From Variovorax sp. RA8 (GTDB lineage Bacteria; Pseudomonadota; Gammaproteobacteria; Burkholderiales; Burkholderiaceae_C), in NCBI RefSeq assembly GCF_901827175.1, contig NZ_LR594662.1, forward strand, positions 4,712,001-4,776,000: a stretch of DNA of 64,000 bases, given 5' to 3'. The notes beneath the pieces are model-generated. The model was not told the DNA's origin and did no database searches. It was given only the letters and a program-made list of their open reading frames with translations. Below are positions 1 to 10,500 of this stretch, in pieces. Position 1 is the first letter of the stretch, and the number at the start of each line of letters is the position of its first letter. A program made the translations under genes and the position numbers.

Positions 1-6
1 GCGGCC

Positions 7-909
7 ATGACACCGGTTCGACAGGTCCGGGCCGGCGTGCTCGACATCGGCTACCACGAGAGCGGCCCGGCCGACGGGCCGCCGGTGCTGCTGGTGCATG
101 GCTTCCCCTACGACATCCACGCCTATGCGGGGGTCGCGCCGCTGCTCGCGGCGAAAGGCTGCCGCGTCATCGTGCCCTTCATGCGCGGCTACGGCAGCAC
201 GCGCTTCCTCGACGCCGCGACGCCGCGCTCCGGCCAGCAGGGCGCCTTCGGTGCCGACCTGCTCGCGCTGATGGACGCGCTGGCTATTCCGCGCGCCGTG
301 CTCGCCGGCTACGACTGGGGCGGGCGTGCCTGCTGCGTCGTGGCCGCGCTGTGGCCCGAGCGCTGCGCGGGCCTGGTCTCGCTCAACAGCTACAACATCC
401 AGGACATCGCCGCCGCCTCGAAGCCGGCCGTGCCCGAGAACGAGCGGCGCCATTGGTACCAGTACTACTTCCACGGCGAACGCGGCCACGCCGGGCTCGA
501 GCAGAACCGCCGCCCGCTGTGCCGGCTGCTGTGGTCGCTCTGGTCGCCCACCTGGGTTTTCGACGACGCCACCTTCGAGCGCAGCGCCGCGGCCTTCGAC
601 CACCCCGATTTCGTCGAGGTCGTGATCCACTCCTACCGCCACCGCTTCGGCCTGGTGCCCGGCGATCCAGCGTACGACGAGATCGAGCACCGGCTCGCCG
701 CGCAGCCGCCGATCACCGTGCCCGCCATCACCTTCGACGGCGCCGACGACGGCGTGATGTCGATCGGCGGCACCGCCGCGCACGCGCGCCACTTCACCGG
801 CCCGCACCAGCACCGCGTGGTGCCGGGCGCCGGCCACAACCTGCCCCAGGAAAAACCGCAGGACTTCGCCGATGCCATACTCGAACTGGTGAACGCTTCC
901 CGACCATGA
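7..909 (+). CDS. alpha/beta hydrolase, epoxide hydrolase/haloalkane dehalogenase-like
   Basis: 300-residue alpha/beta-hydrolase-fold enzyme. The oxyanion loop HGFP is at residues 31-34. The nucleophile elbow reads GYDWGG with Asp103 where serine hydrolases have Ser, which in this superfamily points to epoxide hydrolase or haloalkane dehalogenase chemistry. A GADDG acid loop and the catalytic His in GAGHNLP (about residue 277) complete the triad. The stop overlaps the start of the next gene by 4 bp (ATGA), so the two are probably co-transcribed. Only six bases precede the ATG in the window, so an earlier start cannot be excluded. The substrate cannot be read from sequence. Confidence 0.85.
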   Translation: MTPVRQVRAGVLDIGYHESGPADGPPVLLVHGFPYDIHAYAGVAPLLAAKGCRVIVPFMRGYGSTRFLDAATPRSGQQGAFGADLLALMDALAIPRAVLAGYDWGGRACCVVAALWPERCAGLVSLNSYNIQDIAAASKPAVPENERRHWYQYYFHGERGHAGLEQNRRPLCRLLWSLWSPTWVFDDATFERSAAAFDHPDFVEVVIHSYRHRFGLVPGDPAYDEIEHRLAAQPPITVPAITFDGADDGVMSIGGTAAHARHFTGPHQHRVVPGAGHNLPQEKPQDFADAILELVNASRP

Positions 910-1763
910 ACCCAGGCATCCGCACGCTTTCCGAACACCGCTGCTTCGGCGGCACCCAAGGCTTCCACGAACACGACGCACGCGAGATCGGCCTGCCGAT
1001 GCGCTTCTCGGTCTTCCTGCCGCCGCAGGCGCAGCAGGCCCCCGTGCCGGCCCTGATGTACCTCGCAGGCCTGACCTGCAACGAGGAAACCTTCATGGTC
1101 AAGGCCGGCGCCCAGCGGCTGGCGGCCGAGCTGGGCCTGGCGCTGATCGCACCCGACACCAGCCCGCGCGGCGCCCATGTGGCCGGCGAGAGCGACAACT
1201 GGGACTTCGGCGTCGGCGCCGGCTTCTACCTCGATGCCACGCTGGCCCCTTGGGCGACGAACTGGCGCATGGAAAGCTGGATCGTCCACGAGCTGCTGCC
1301 GCTGCTGGGCACACATTTCCCCATCGACATCCACCGCATCGGCGTCTTCGGCCACTCGATGGGCGGCCACGGGGCGCTCACGCTGGCGCTGCGCCATCCG
1401 GGCCGCTTCGCCTCGCTCTCGGCCTTCGCGCCGATCTGCGCGCCCAGCGAGTGCCCCTGGGGCGAGAAGGCCTTCGGTGGCTACTTGGGACCGGACCGCG
1501 AGCAATGGCTGGCGCACGATGCGAGCGCGCTGATGCAGTCGCAGACCGCCGCGCCCTACCCCGAGGGCATCCTCGTCGACCAGGGCCTGGCCGACAAGTT
1601 CCTGGCCGACCAGCTGCATCCGCACCGGCTCGAGACCGCCTGCCGCGCCGTGGGGCAGCCGCTCACGCTGCGGCGGCACGAGGGCTACGACCACGGCTAC
1701 TACTTCGTGCAGAGCTTCGTGGCGGACCACCTGGCGCACCACGCCCGGTTCCTGCGGGGCTGA
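906..1763 (+). CDS. fghA: S-formylglutathione hydrolase
   Basis: 285-residue esterase-D-family protein of the usual length. It hydrolyses S-formylglutathione to formate and glutathione, the last step of glutathione-dependent formaldehyde detoxification in the cytosol. Seen: the YLAGLTC segment (residues 52-58), the nucleophile motif GHSMGGHG with Ser151, and the C-terminal GYDHGYYF block carrying the catalytic His. The start ATG overlaps the upstream stop (ATGA), which fixes the start and suggests coupling to the hydrolase before it. The partner formaldehyde dehydrogenase is not beside it in this window. Confidence 0.93.
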   Translation: MNPGIRTLSEHRCFGGTQGFHEHDAREIGLPMRFSVFLPPQAQQAPVPALMYLAGLTCNEETFMVKAGAQRLAAELGLALIAPDTSPRGAHVAGESDNWDFGVGAGFYLDATLAPWATNWRMESWIVHELLPLLGTHFPIDIHRIGVFGHSMGGHGALTLALRHPGRFASLSAFAPICAPSECPWGEKAFGGYLGPDREQWLAHDASALMQSQTAAPYPEGILVDQGLADKFLADQLHPHRLETACRAVGQPLTLRRHEGYDHGYYFVQSFVADHLAHHARFLRG

Positions 1764-1786
1764 GGCAGACTGGCCCCGTCGTTGGT

Positions 1787-2161
1787 ATGAGCCAGTTCGT
1801 GGAGAGCCTGCACGAGGTGTTCGAGCGCATGGGCCCCATCGAGGCGCGCCGCATGTTCGGCGGCCACGGCATCTACCACGACGGGCGCATGTTCGCCCTG
1901 GTGGCCAACGACACGCTCTACCTCAAGGCCGATGCGGACACGATGGCCGAATTCGAGAAGCGCGGACTGCCCGCCTTCGGCTACGAGCGCGAAGGCCGGC
2001 GCACGGAAATGTCCTATCGCTTGGCGCCCGAGGAGATCTTCGAGGACCGCGAGGAGGCCATTCGCTGGGGGCGGTCGGCCTGGGAGGCAGCCCTGCGCGC
2101 CGCGGCGCCGAAACGCGCTCGGCGTCCTGCGGCCAAGAGGACCAAAGGCCCGGCGCGCTGA
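1787..2161 (+). CDS. TfoX N-terminal domain protein
   Basis: 124-residue protein made of the TfoX/Sxy N-terminal domain (residues about 5-95, with the conserved RRMFGG and LVANDTLYLKAD segments) and a basic Ala/Arg/Lys-rich tail. It lacks the TfoX C-terminal domain of true competence activators, as is common for stand-alone members, so a role in competence should not be assumed. It lies 23 bp after fghA on the same strand and may be read through from it. Confidence 0.85.
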   Translation: MSQFVESLHEVFERMGPIEARRMFGGHGIYHDGRMFALVANDTLYLKADADTMAEFEKRGLPAFGYEREGRRTEMSYRLAPEEIFEDREEAIRWGRSAWEAALRAAAPKRARRPAAKRTKGPAR

Positions 2162-2264
2162 GACGCGGCCCACTCGCAAGTGCTGAGCGGCACTTCACCC
2201 TTTTGCCTGATCCTCCTGGTCCTTGCGAATCAGGTCCCGAACGTACTCGCCCGATCGTCGCACT

Positions 2265-3017
2265 TCAGCGCCAGTCGACGGCCAGGAGGGGTGCCAGGCT
2301 GTTCTGGTGGTCCTGTGGCCATGTCGTCTGCCCCGGCGCCGGCACCGCGAAGGTGGCCATCGCCTGCACCAGGAGGCTCACGCTTCTTTCCATCTCCGCG
2401 GCCGCACGCATCTGCTCGCTGTTCCACACCGTGCCATCGGCGAAGCGCAGGTGCTCCACCTGCTTACCGTCTGCGGACCAGCCGGGGGACACCATCTGCA
2501 GATCCAGCGTGATGGTGTAGCCGGTCAGTGCATCGACGATGTGGTCGGGGTTGCCGTTGAGGCCCTCGATGATGCGCACGTCGCCCGGGTTGAGGTCCAG
2601 CAGTTCCACCGTGTCGTCGCCGCCCGTGTCCAGCACCGTGTCGTTGCCGTCGCCCGAGCGGTAGCGGTAGGTGTCGTGGCCCGCTCCGCCGTTGAGCGTA
2701 TCGGCCCCGGCAGCTCCGTCGAGCGTGTCGTTGCCGAGCCCGCCGCTGAGCACATCGGCCCTGCTGCTGCCCGTCAGGATGTCGTTGTAGTTGCTGCCGA
2801 AGAGGTACTCGACGTTCCGCAGCGTATCGGTGCCGGAGCCCCCTGTGGCTTGCGCGCCGGTGGTAGCCAGACTGACGTTCACGGCGGAGCCGGCATAGGC
2901 GTACGAGACCCAATCATTGCCGCCGAGGCCATCGAGCACGTTGTCGCCGGCCCCGGCGTACAGGACGTTGCTCAGGGCATTGCCGGTGCCGTCGATGGCC
3001 GCTGTCGTGTTGAGCAT
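2265..3017 (-). CDS. small RTX (hemolysin-type) calcium-binding repeat protein
   Basis: About 250 residues. The N-terminal two thirds contain Gly/Asp-rich nonapeptide repeats of the RTX type (GGxGxDxLx variants such as GLGGNDW, GGLGNDTLDG, GGAGHDTY, GDGNDTV). The C-terminal part holds an RTX-associated stretch ending in FADGTVW. RTX repeats bind calcium and normally belong to proteins exported by type I secretion. ATG at 3017 is chosen because AGGGA lies six bases upstream; an upstream in-frame Met (3065) has no such site. No toxin or enzyme domain and no secretion genes are nearby. Confidence 0.8.
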   Translation of the reverse strand: MLNTTAAIDGTGNALSNVLYAGAGDNVLDGLGGNDWVSYAYAGSAVNVSLATTGAQATGGSGTDTLRNVEYLFGSNYNDILTGSSRADVLSGGLGNDTLDGAAGADTLNGGAGHDTYRYRSGDGNDTVLDTGGDDTVELLDLNPGDVRIIEGLNGNPDHIVDALTGYTITLDLQMVSPGWSADGKQVEHLRFADGTVWNSEQMRAAAEMERSVSLLVQAMATFAVPAPGQTTWPQDHQNSLAPLLAVDWR

Positions 3018-3303
3018 CAGGTTCCCTGTCTTCTTTTCTCTGGGTGCAGCGCCGCTCAAGATCACGGCGTTCGCTGAATCAAGTCCGGCACGTTAACGCC
3101 CGCGACTACCAATTCAATGTGAATAATGCCCAAAGCGAGAATTGATCAGATTTGATTCCTGTGCGCTGCCACCTCGACGCATGAATCGCGGCAGAAGGCG
3201 CCAGTCCGCCTCAGGCCGAGCGGCCATGCGCAAATTGGCGAGCTCTTCAGAACCTGAGCAGTCGGCAGCGGTTCCAGGCCATCGGGGCCTGTTTACCCCC
3301 CCT

Positions 3304-5280
3304 CTAGGACGCGGCCGCTTCGAACTCGGCGACCACCTGGTGAGCCGCCACTTGCTCGCCGACGGCGACATGCAGCGCGCCCACCGTGCCTGCCGCGGGC
3401 GCCGCATGGATGTGCTCCATCTTCATCGCCTCGAGCGTGACCATAGGCTGCCCCTCCTCCACGCGGTCGCCCACCGCGACCAGCACGGCGACCACGCGCC
3501 CGTTCATCGAGGCGCGCAGCTTGCCGTCGCCGCTGCCCTCGCCCGCACGCACGCCCGCGGCGCGCGCGAGGTCATCGATGACGAAGGGCCGGCCGCGGTA
3601 GTGCAGCAGCAGGCGCGTGCCCTCGCGGTGGAACACCGCGCTGTCCATCACGCCGTCGCAGACCAGGCGCGCCCGGTCGCCGTCGAGCCGGAGCAGCGCG
3701 AGCGCGATGCTGCGGCCGTCGAGCTCGACCTCGAAGCGCTGGTGGTTGCGCAACTGCAGTTCGCCTTCATGACGCCGTCCGTCCACCTCGAATCGCAGCG
3801 GCACTGCCAGCGAATGCCTCAGCGCGCGTCCGGCCGGTCGCCGTGCACGGCCATCCGCGGACTCGTGCAGCAGCACGGCCGCGACGGCCGCGGCGTGCAG
3901 GTTCATCTCCTCGTCCGGCGCGAGCAAGGCATCGGCATGCTGCGCGATGAAAGCGGTGGTGGCCTCGCCCGCGACGAAAACAGGATGGGCCAGGCAGCGG
4001 CCCAGGAAGACCTGGTTGGTCCTGACGCCGAGCGCCACCAGTTCCTCCAGCCCGTGCAACAGGCGGCGGCGCGCCTCCTCGCGCGTGCGGCCCTGGCCGA
4101 TCAGCTTGGCGATCATCGAGTCGTACCAGGGCGTGACTTCCGCGCCGGCGCGCAGCGCATGCTCGGTGCGCACGCCCTCCGGCGGCTGCCACAGCGCCAG
4201 GGTACCGCTCTGCGGCATGCAGCCCTGGTCCGCATCCTCGGCGCACAGCCGCAACTCGATGGCGTGTCCTTCGAAGCGCACCTGCGCCTGCGTGAGCGGC
4301 AAGGGCTCGCCCGCGGCGATGCGCAGTTGCAGTTCCACCAGGTCGAGGCCGGTGATCGCCTCGGTCACCGGGTGCTCGACCTGCAGCCGCGTGTTCATCT
4401 CCATGAAGTAGAACCGGCCCTCGGCATCGAGCAGGAACTCCAGCGTGCCCGCACCCTCGTAGCCGATCGCGTTCACGGCCGCCACCGCAGTCGTACCCAT
4501 GCGCTCGCGCAGCTCGGGCGTGACCGCCGGCGAGGGTGCTTCCTCGATCAGCTTCTGATGGCGGCGCTGCACCGAGCAGTCACGCTCGCCGAGGTGGATG
4601 GCGTTGCCGTACCGGTCGGCGAAGACCTGGATCTCGATGTGGCGCGGCGCCGCGATGGCACACTCCAGGATCACGGCGTCGTCGCCAAAGGCACCGCGCG
4701 CCTCGGACTTCGCGCTCCTGAGCAGCTCTGCGAATCCGGTGTCTGACGATGCGAGCCGCATGCCGCGGCCTCCGCCGCCGGCGCTGGCCTTGATCATCAC
4801 CGGATAGCCGATGCGCCCGGCCTCGGCCCTCAGCCGCTCCTCGCCCTGGTCGCCGCCGTGGTACCCCGGGATGCAGGGCACGCCGGCCTCGCTCATCCGG
4901 CGCTTGGCACCGGCCTTGTCGCCCATGGCGGCCATGGCCTCCGGCGAGGGCCCGATGAACACCAGCCCCGCCTCGCGGCAGGCGCGCGCGAAGGCCTCGT
5001 TCTCGGCCAGGAAGCCGTAGCCCGGATGCACCGCATCGGCGCCGGTGCGCCGCGCCGCCTCGATGATCGCAGGGATGCATAGGTACGACTGCGCCGGCAG
5101 CGGCTCGCCGATGCAGACCGCCTGGTCGGCCCGCTCGACGTGGAGCGAGCCGGCGTCGGCCGTGGAATACACCGCGACTGTCCGGTAGCCGAGCGAACGC
5201 GCGGTGCGCATCACGCGAAGCGCGATCTCGCCGCGGTTGGCGATGAGGATCTTGTGGAAGGGCGTAGGTAGAGCCGTCAC
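3304..5280 (-). CDS. acyl-CoA carboxylase alpha subunit (biotin carboxylase + BCCP)
   Basis: 658 residues. An N-terminal biotin carboxylase (KILIANRGEIALRV start, glycine-rich ATP loop KASAGGGGRGM, EMNTRLQVEHPVTE active-site block) is followed by a linker and a C-terminal biotinyl carrier domain with the biotinylation motif EAMKMEH. It carboxylates the carried biotin using ATP and bicarbonate; the partner beta subunit just upstream transfers CO2 to an acyl-CoA. A GTG start overlaps the beta-subunit stop by 4 bp (GTGA), indicating translational coupling. The closest recognisable types are methylcrotonyl-, geranyl- or propionyl-CoA carboxylases; the alpha chain alone does not decide the substrate. 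Confidence 0.9.
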   Translation of the reverse strand: MTALPTPFHKILIANRGEIALRVMRTARSLGYRTVAVYSTADAGSLHVERADQAVCIGEPLPAQSYLCIPAIIEAARRTGADAVHPGYGFLAENEAFARACREAGLVFIGPSPEAMAAMGDKAGAKRRMSEAGVPCIPGYHGGDQGEERLRAEAGRIGYPVMIKASAGGGGRGMRLASSDTGFAELLRSAKSEARGAFGDDAVILECAIAAPRHIEIQVFADRYGNAIHLGERDCSVQRRHQKLIEEAPSPAVTPELRERMGTTAVAAVNAIGYEGAGTLEFLLDAEGRFYFMEMNTRLQVEHPVTEAITGLDLVELQLRIAAGEPLPLTQAQVRFEGHAIELRLCAEDADQGCMPQSGTLALWQPPEGVRTEHALRAGAEVTPWYDSMIAKLIGQGRTREEARRRLLHGLEELVALGVRTNQVFLGRCLAHPVFVAGEATTAFIAQHADALLAPDEEMNLHAAAVAAVLLHESADGRARRPAGRALRHSLAVPLRFEVDGRRHEGELQLRNHQRFEVELDGRSIALALLRLDGDRARLVCDGVMDSAVFHREGTRLLLHYRGRPFVIDDLARAAGVRAGEGSGDGKLRASMNGRVVAVLVAVGDRVEEGQPMVTLEAMKMEHIHAAPAAGTVGALHVAVGEQVAAHQVVAEFEAAAS

Positions 5281-6893
5281 GGCCGGGCCACCGAGAACTG
5301 CATGGGCTGCGGCGTCTTCGCCTCGGCATCGCGGCAGATCGACATCAGCTGGGCCAGCAGCGCGCGGGTGTCGCGCGGATCGATCACGCCATCGTCGAGC
5401 AGCAGCGCGCTGGTGCTGAACACACTCATCTGGCGCTCGAAGCGCTCGACGATCTGGCGCTGCAGCGCCTCGAGCTTTGCGTGGTCCACCTCGCCCTTGC
5501 GCCGCATCGCGGCCTCGGTGACGATGGCCATGGTGCGCGCCGCCTGCTCGCCGCCCATCACCGCCGTCCTGGCGTTGGGCCAGGAGAAGCAGAAGCGCGG
5601 ATGAAAGCCGCGCCCGCACATGCCGTAGTTGCCGGCGCCGAACGAGGCGCCGCAATGAATGGTGAACTGCGGCACGCTCGCGCTGGTCACGGCCTGGATC
5701 ATCTTCGAGCCGTGCTTGATCATGCCGGCCTCCTCGTGGGCGCGGCCCACCATGTAGCCGGTCGTGTTCTGCAGGTAGAGGATGGGCGTGCGCGCCTGGC
5801 AGCAGGCCTGGATGAAGTGCGTGGCCTTGTTCGCGCCGGCCACGTCGATCGGGCCGTTGTTGGTGATGATGCCCAAGGGCCAGCCCTCGATCTTCGCGGT
5901 GCCGCAGACGGTGGCCGGCCCGTAGTCCGGGCTGAAGGCGAGGAACTCGGAGCCGTCGACGATGCGGGCGATCACCTGCCGCATGTCGACCGGGCGCTTG
6001 GGGTCTATCGGCATGATGCCCAGCAACTCCTCGGCGTCGTGGCGCGGCGGCCTGAAGCTGCGCGGCTCCCGCACCGGGCCGCTGTTCCAGTCGATGCAGG
6101 CCAGGATCTCGCGCGCGATGCGCAGCGCGTCGCGGTCGTCCTCGGCCAGGTAATCGCCCAGGCCAGAGACAGAGGTATGCATCGCGGCGCCGCCCAGCTC
6201 CTCCTCGCTCGCGACCTCCCCGGTGGCCGCCTTCAGCAGCGGCGGGCCGGCGAGAAAGGCGCGGGTGCGGTCGCGCACCATCACGATGTGGTCCGACAGG
6301 CCCGTCTGGTAGGCGCCGCCGGCGGTCGAGGAACCATGCGTCACCGTCAGCACCGGGAGGCCGGCGGCCGACAGGCGGGCGAGGTTGCGGAAGATGCTGC
6401 CGCCGCGCACGAAGTCCTCGACCCGGTAGGCCATCAGGTTGGCACCGGCGCTCTCGACCAGCTGCACGAAGGGCAGCCGGTTCTCCAGCGCCATTTCCTG
6501 CACGCGCAGCTGCTTGTCCAGCCCCATGGGCTGGAGCGCGCCGGCGTCGATGCCGGAATCGGAGGCGCTGACCATGCAGCGGATGCCCGAGACCTGGCCG
6601 ATGCCCGAGATCACGCCACCGCCCGGCACGCTCTTGTCCGGGTCGGGGTTGTCCTGGCAGAAGCCCGCCAGCGTGGACAGCTCGAGGAAGGGCGCCCCCG
6701 CATCGAGCAGCAGCGCCAGCCGCTCGCGTGGCAGCAGTTGCCCGCGCTTGCGGAAGCGCTCGCGCGAGGCGGCGGAGGCCTGCACGGTGCGCGCCTCGAT
6801 GCCGCGGATGCGCTCGATCAGCGCGAGCATGCCAGCACGGTTGGCCTGAAAGACTTCGCCGCTGGGGGACAGGGTGGATTCGATCACGGCCAT
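5277..6893 (-). CDS. acyl-CoA carboxylase beta (carboxyltransferase) subunit, geranyl-CoA carboxylase-like
   Basis: 538 residues with two crotonase-fold carboxyltransferase domains. The N-terminal half holds the VTHGSSTAGGAY loop and an LAGPPLLKAATGE segment; the C-terminal half holds GASFGAGNYGMCGR. The LAGPPLLKAATGE wording resembles AtuC-type geranyl-CoA carboxylase more than methylcrotonyl-CoA carboxylase, so acyclic terpene or branched-chain acyl-CoA breakdown is likely; this is inference from recalled family patterns. It is the first gene of a two-gene operon with the alpha subunit. No acyl-CoA dehydrogenase or enoyl-CoA hydratase genes accompany it here. Confidence 0.85.
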   Translation of the reverse strand: MAVIESTLSPSGEVFQANRAGMLALIERIRGIEARTVQASAASRERFRKRGQLLPRERLALLLDAGAPFLELSTLAGFCQDNPDPDKSVPGGGVISGIGQVSGIRCMVSASDSGIDAGALQPMGLDKQLRVQEMALENRLPFVQLVESAGANLMAYRVEDFVRGGSIFRNLARLSAAGLPVLTVTHGSSTAGGAYQTGLSDHIVMVRDRTRAFLAGPPLLKAATGEVASEEELGGAAMHTSVSGLGDYLAEDDRDALRIAREILACIDWNSGPVREPRSFRPPRHDAEELLGIMPIDPKRPVDMRQVIARIVDGSEFLAFSPDYGPATVCGTAKIEGWPLGIITNNGPIDVAGANKATHFIQACCQARTPILYLQNTTGYMVGRAHEEAGMIKHGSKMIQAVTSASVPQFTIHCGASFGAGNYGMCGRGFHPRFCFSWPNARTAVMGGEQAARTMAIVTEAAMRRKGEVDHAKLEALQRQIVERFERQMSVFSTSALLLDDGVIDPRDTRALLAQLMSICRDAEAKTPQPMQFSVARP

Positions 6894-6940
6894 GCTTGCG
6901 ACCTTAGCCCGCGCCCCTGCGGCGGGCTTGCGGGAACTGG

Positions 6941-7492
6941 CTACGCCGTGGGTCCGCCCGCCGCCTCGTCGCGCAGCCACGCCCGGGTCCGGTCCACCAG
7001 TTCGGACAGCGGCGCCGTCGCATCGACGGCCAGCACACCGGGCTCCCCGACCGGCGATTCGAGGGTCGCGAACTGGTCGGCGACCAGGCTCGCGGAGAAG
7101 AAGTGGCCGGCCCCGCGCCCGGCGACCCGGCGCTCGGCCTCCTCGCGCGACAGGTCCATGAAGACGAAGCGCAGCCGGGGCACCGCGGCACGCAACCGGT
7201 CGCGGTAGCCGCGCTTGAGCGCCGAGCAGGCCAGCACCGCTCCCTGCGGATGCGCGGCGAGCGTGCCCGCCAGCGTGTCCAGCCAGCCGGCCCGGTCGGC
7301 GTCGGTGAGCGCGATGCCGGCGCGCATCTTGCTCACGTTCCCGGGCGGATGGAAGTCGTCGCCTTCGATCAGCGGCAGCCCCAGCTCACGGGCCAGCGCG
7401 GCCCCGAGGCTGGACTTGCCGCAGCCCGAAACGCCCATCACGACAAGCCAGCGGGGTGGGTTCTCCGACGAAGATAAGTAAAGCTCGGTCAT
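6941..7492 (-). CDS. gntK: gluconokinase
   Basis: 183-residue P-loop kinase phosphorylating D-gluconate to 6-phosphogluconate. The Walker A motif GVSGCGKSS follows the first beta strand, then EGDDFHPP and SALKRGYRD, both hallmarks of the GntK family, and length is typical. ATG at 7492 is preferred over an upstream in-frame start at 7561, which would add a non-conserved leader overlapping the divergent efflux gene. About 60 bp separates it from that gene, so both promoters lie in a very short spacer. Confidence 0.9.
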   Translation of the reverse strand: MTELYLSSSENPPRWLVVMGVSGCGKSSLGAALARELGLPLIEGDDFHPPGNVSKMRAGIALTDADRAGWLDTLAGTLAAHPQGAVLACSALKRGYRDRLRAAVPRLRFVFMDLSREEAERRVAGRGAGHFFSASLVADQFATLESPVGEPGVLAVDATAPLSELVDRTRAWLRDEAAGGPTA

Positions 7493-7553
7493 TGGAACTA
7501 TTGTGTTGCGATCTCTACTTATGATGGCGCCCTTCGACGGGAAGTAACAAGCC

Positions 7554-10500
7554 GTGTCCATGGTTTCGCTGGCTCTGCGCCGCCCCTACACCTTCATCGT
7601 GATGGCGATGCTGATCGTGCTGGCCACGCCCTTCGTGCTGGCACGCATGGCGACCGATATCTTCCCGGACATCAACATCCCGGTGCTCAGCATCATCTGG
7701 AACTACGGCGGCCTGCCGGCGCAGGAGATGGGGCAGCGCATCGCGGGCCAGACCGAGCGCGGCCTCACCACCACGGTGAGCGACATCGAGCATATCGAGT
7801 CGCAGTCGCTGGCCGGGGTGAGCGTGATCAAGATCTTCTTCCAGCCCACGGCCAACATCGAGACCGCGATCGCCCAGACCGTCGCCTCGGTGCAGACCCA
7901 GGTGCGCCAGCTGCCGCCGGGCATCACGCCGCCGCTGGTGATCAAGTACTCGGCCTCCAGCATCCCGGTGATCCAGCTGGCGCTGTCGAGCAGCGAGCGG
8001 CCGGAGAACTCGCTCTTCGACTCGGCCATCAACCAGCTGCGGCCGCAGCTCATCACCATTCCCGGCGTCGCCATCCCCTTCCCCTACGGGGGCAAGAACC
8101 GCGTGATCTCGGTGGACCTCGACACCCAGGCCCTGCAGGCGCGCGGGCTCTCGCCGGCCGACGTGGTGAACGCGGTGAATGCGCAGAACCTGATCCTGCC
8201 CTCGGGCACCGCCAAGTTCGGCGCCACCGAGTACAGCGTGAAGATGAACGGCTCGCCGGAGGTGCTGGCCGGCCTGAACGACCTGCCGGTGCGCACGGCC
8301 AACGGGGCCACCACCTACCTGCGCGACGTGGCCTACGTGCGCGACGGCTTCCAGCCGCAGACCAACATCGTGCGGCAGGACGGCGTGCGCGGCGTGCTGC
8401 TGTCGGTGATCAAGAACGGCAGCGCGTCGACGCTGGACATCGTCGCCAACCTGCGCGCCCTGCTGCCCGTGGCGCAGCAGGGCATGCCGGCGGACATCAA
8501 GGTCACGCCGCTGTTCGACCAGTCGCTGTTCGTCAAGGCGGCCGTGCAGGGGGTGGTGCTCGAGGCCATCATCGCGGCCCTGCTGACCGCCGCGATGGTG
8601 CTGATCTTCCTGGGCAACTGGCGCAGCACGCTGATCATCGCGGCGACGATCCCGCTGTCGATCCTGGTCTCGATCCTGGCGCTCTACGCCCTCGGCGAGA
8701 CGCTCAACCTCATGACGCTGGGCGGGCTCGCGCTCTCGGTCGGCATCCTGGTCGACCAGGCGATCGTGACCATCGAGAACATCGAGCGCCACCTGCACAT
8801 GGGCACGCCGCTCAACGAGGCGATCATGGTGGGCGCCGGCGAGATCGGACCGGCGGCCTTCGTCTCCACGCTGTGCATCTGCATCGTGTTCGTGCCGATG
8901 TTCTTCCTCTCGGGCGTGGCGCGCTTCCTGTTCGTGCCGCTGGCCGAGGCGGTGGTGTTCGCGATGCTGGCCTCCTACATCCTGTCGCGCACGCTGGTGC
9001 CGACGCTGGTCATGCTGATGATGGGTCGAGCGCACGCGCAACACGCGCACGGCGGCGCCGCCGGCAACGCCAAGCCCAGCCTGCTGCAGCGGGTCTACCG
9101 CAGCTTCGACCGGCGCTTCGAGCGCGTGCGGCGCGCCTACACGCTGGTGCTGTCGGCGCTGCTGTCGAAGCGCGGCAGCTTCATCGCCCTCTTCCTCGGC
9201 TTCTGCCTCCTGTCCTGCCTGCTGTATCCGGTGCTGGGCCGCGACTTCTTCCCTGGCGTGGACGCGGGCCAGATCCGCCTGCACATGCGCGCGCCCACCG
9301 GCACCCGGATCGAGGAGACGGCGCGGCTGGCCGACGAGGTGGAAGCGGCGATCCGCGAGCTGGTGCCGAAGGACCAGCTCGAGACCATCCTCGACAACCT
9401 GGGCGTGCCCAACAGCGGCATCAACCTCTCGTACAGCAATGCCGGCACCATCGGCACGCTGGACGGCGAGATCCTGCTCTCCCTGCGCGACGGCCACCGG
9501 CCGACCGAAGAGTTCATCTCGCTGCTGCGGGCAGAGCTGCCCCGGCGCTTCCCCGGCATCGAGTTCTTCTTCCAGCCCGCGGACATCGTCACGCAGATCC
9601 TCAACTTCGGCCTGCCCGCGGCCATCGACGTGCAGTTCAGCGGCAGCGATCTGGCCGGCAATGCGCAGCATGCCGCGGCACTGGTCAAGGCCATCCGCAA
9701 GATTCCCGGCGCCGTCGATGCCCACGTGCACCAGCGGCTGGACGGGCCCAGCCTCAGCCTGCAGATGGACCGCACGCGGCTGCAGCAGGTCGGGCTCACG
9801 GCGCAGAACGTCGGCCAGAACGTGCTGATCGCGCTGTCGGGCAGCTCGCAGACGGCACCGGCCTTCTGGCTCAATCCGCAGAACGGCGTGGTCTACAACG
9901 TCGCGGTGCAGACGCCCCAGTACAAGGTCGACTCGCTCGATGCGCTGCTCAACATCCCGGTGGGCGGCCAGGGCGCCGCGGCCGGGCCGCCGCAGCTGCT
10001 GGGCAACCTGGTCGAGGCGCAGCCCGCGCGGCAGCCCTCGGTGGTCTCGCGCTACAACATCTCGCCGGTGATCGACGTGTACGTCAGCGTGCAGGGCACC
10101 GACCTCGCCAGTGTCGCGGGGGAGGTCAGGAAGCTCGTCGACGAAGTGCGGCCCAGGCTCTCGCGCGGCAGCCAGGTCGCAATCCGCGGCCAGGTGGAGA
10201 CCATGCAGTCGTCCTTTCTCGGGCTGGGCGTCGGGCTCGCGATGGCGATCGTGCTGGTGTACCTGCTGATCGTGGTCACCTTCCAGTCCTGGCTGGACGC
10301 CGCGATCATCATCACCGCCCTGCCCGCGGCGCTGGCCGGCATCGCCTGGATGCTGTTCCTCACCGGCACCACGCTGAGCGTGCCGGCGCTGACCGGCGCG
10401 ATCATGACCATGGGCGTGGCCACTGCGAACAGCATCCTGCTGGTGTCCTTCGCGCGCGACCGGCTGGCCGCCGGCGTGCCGCCCCTGTCGGCCGCGCTGG

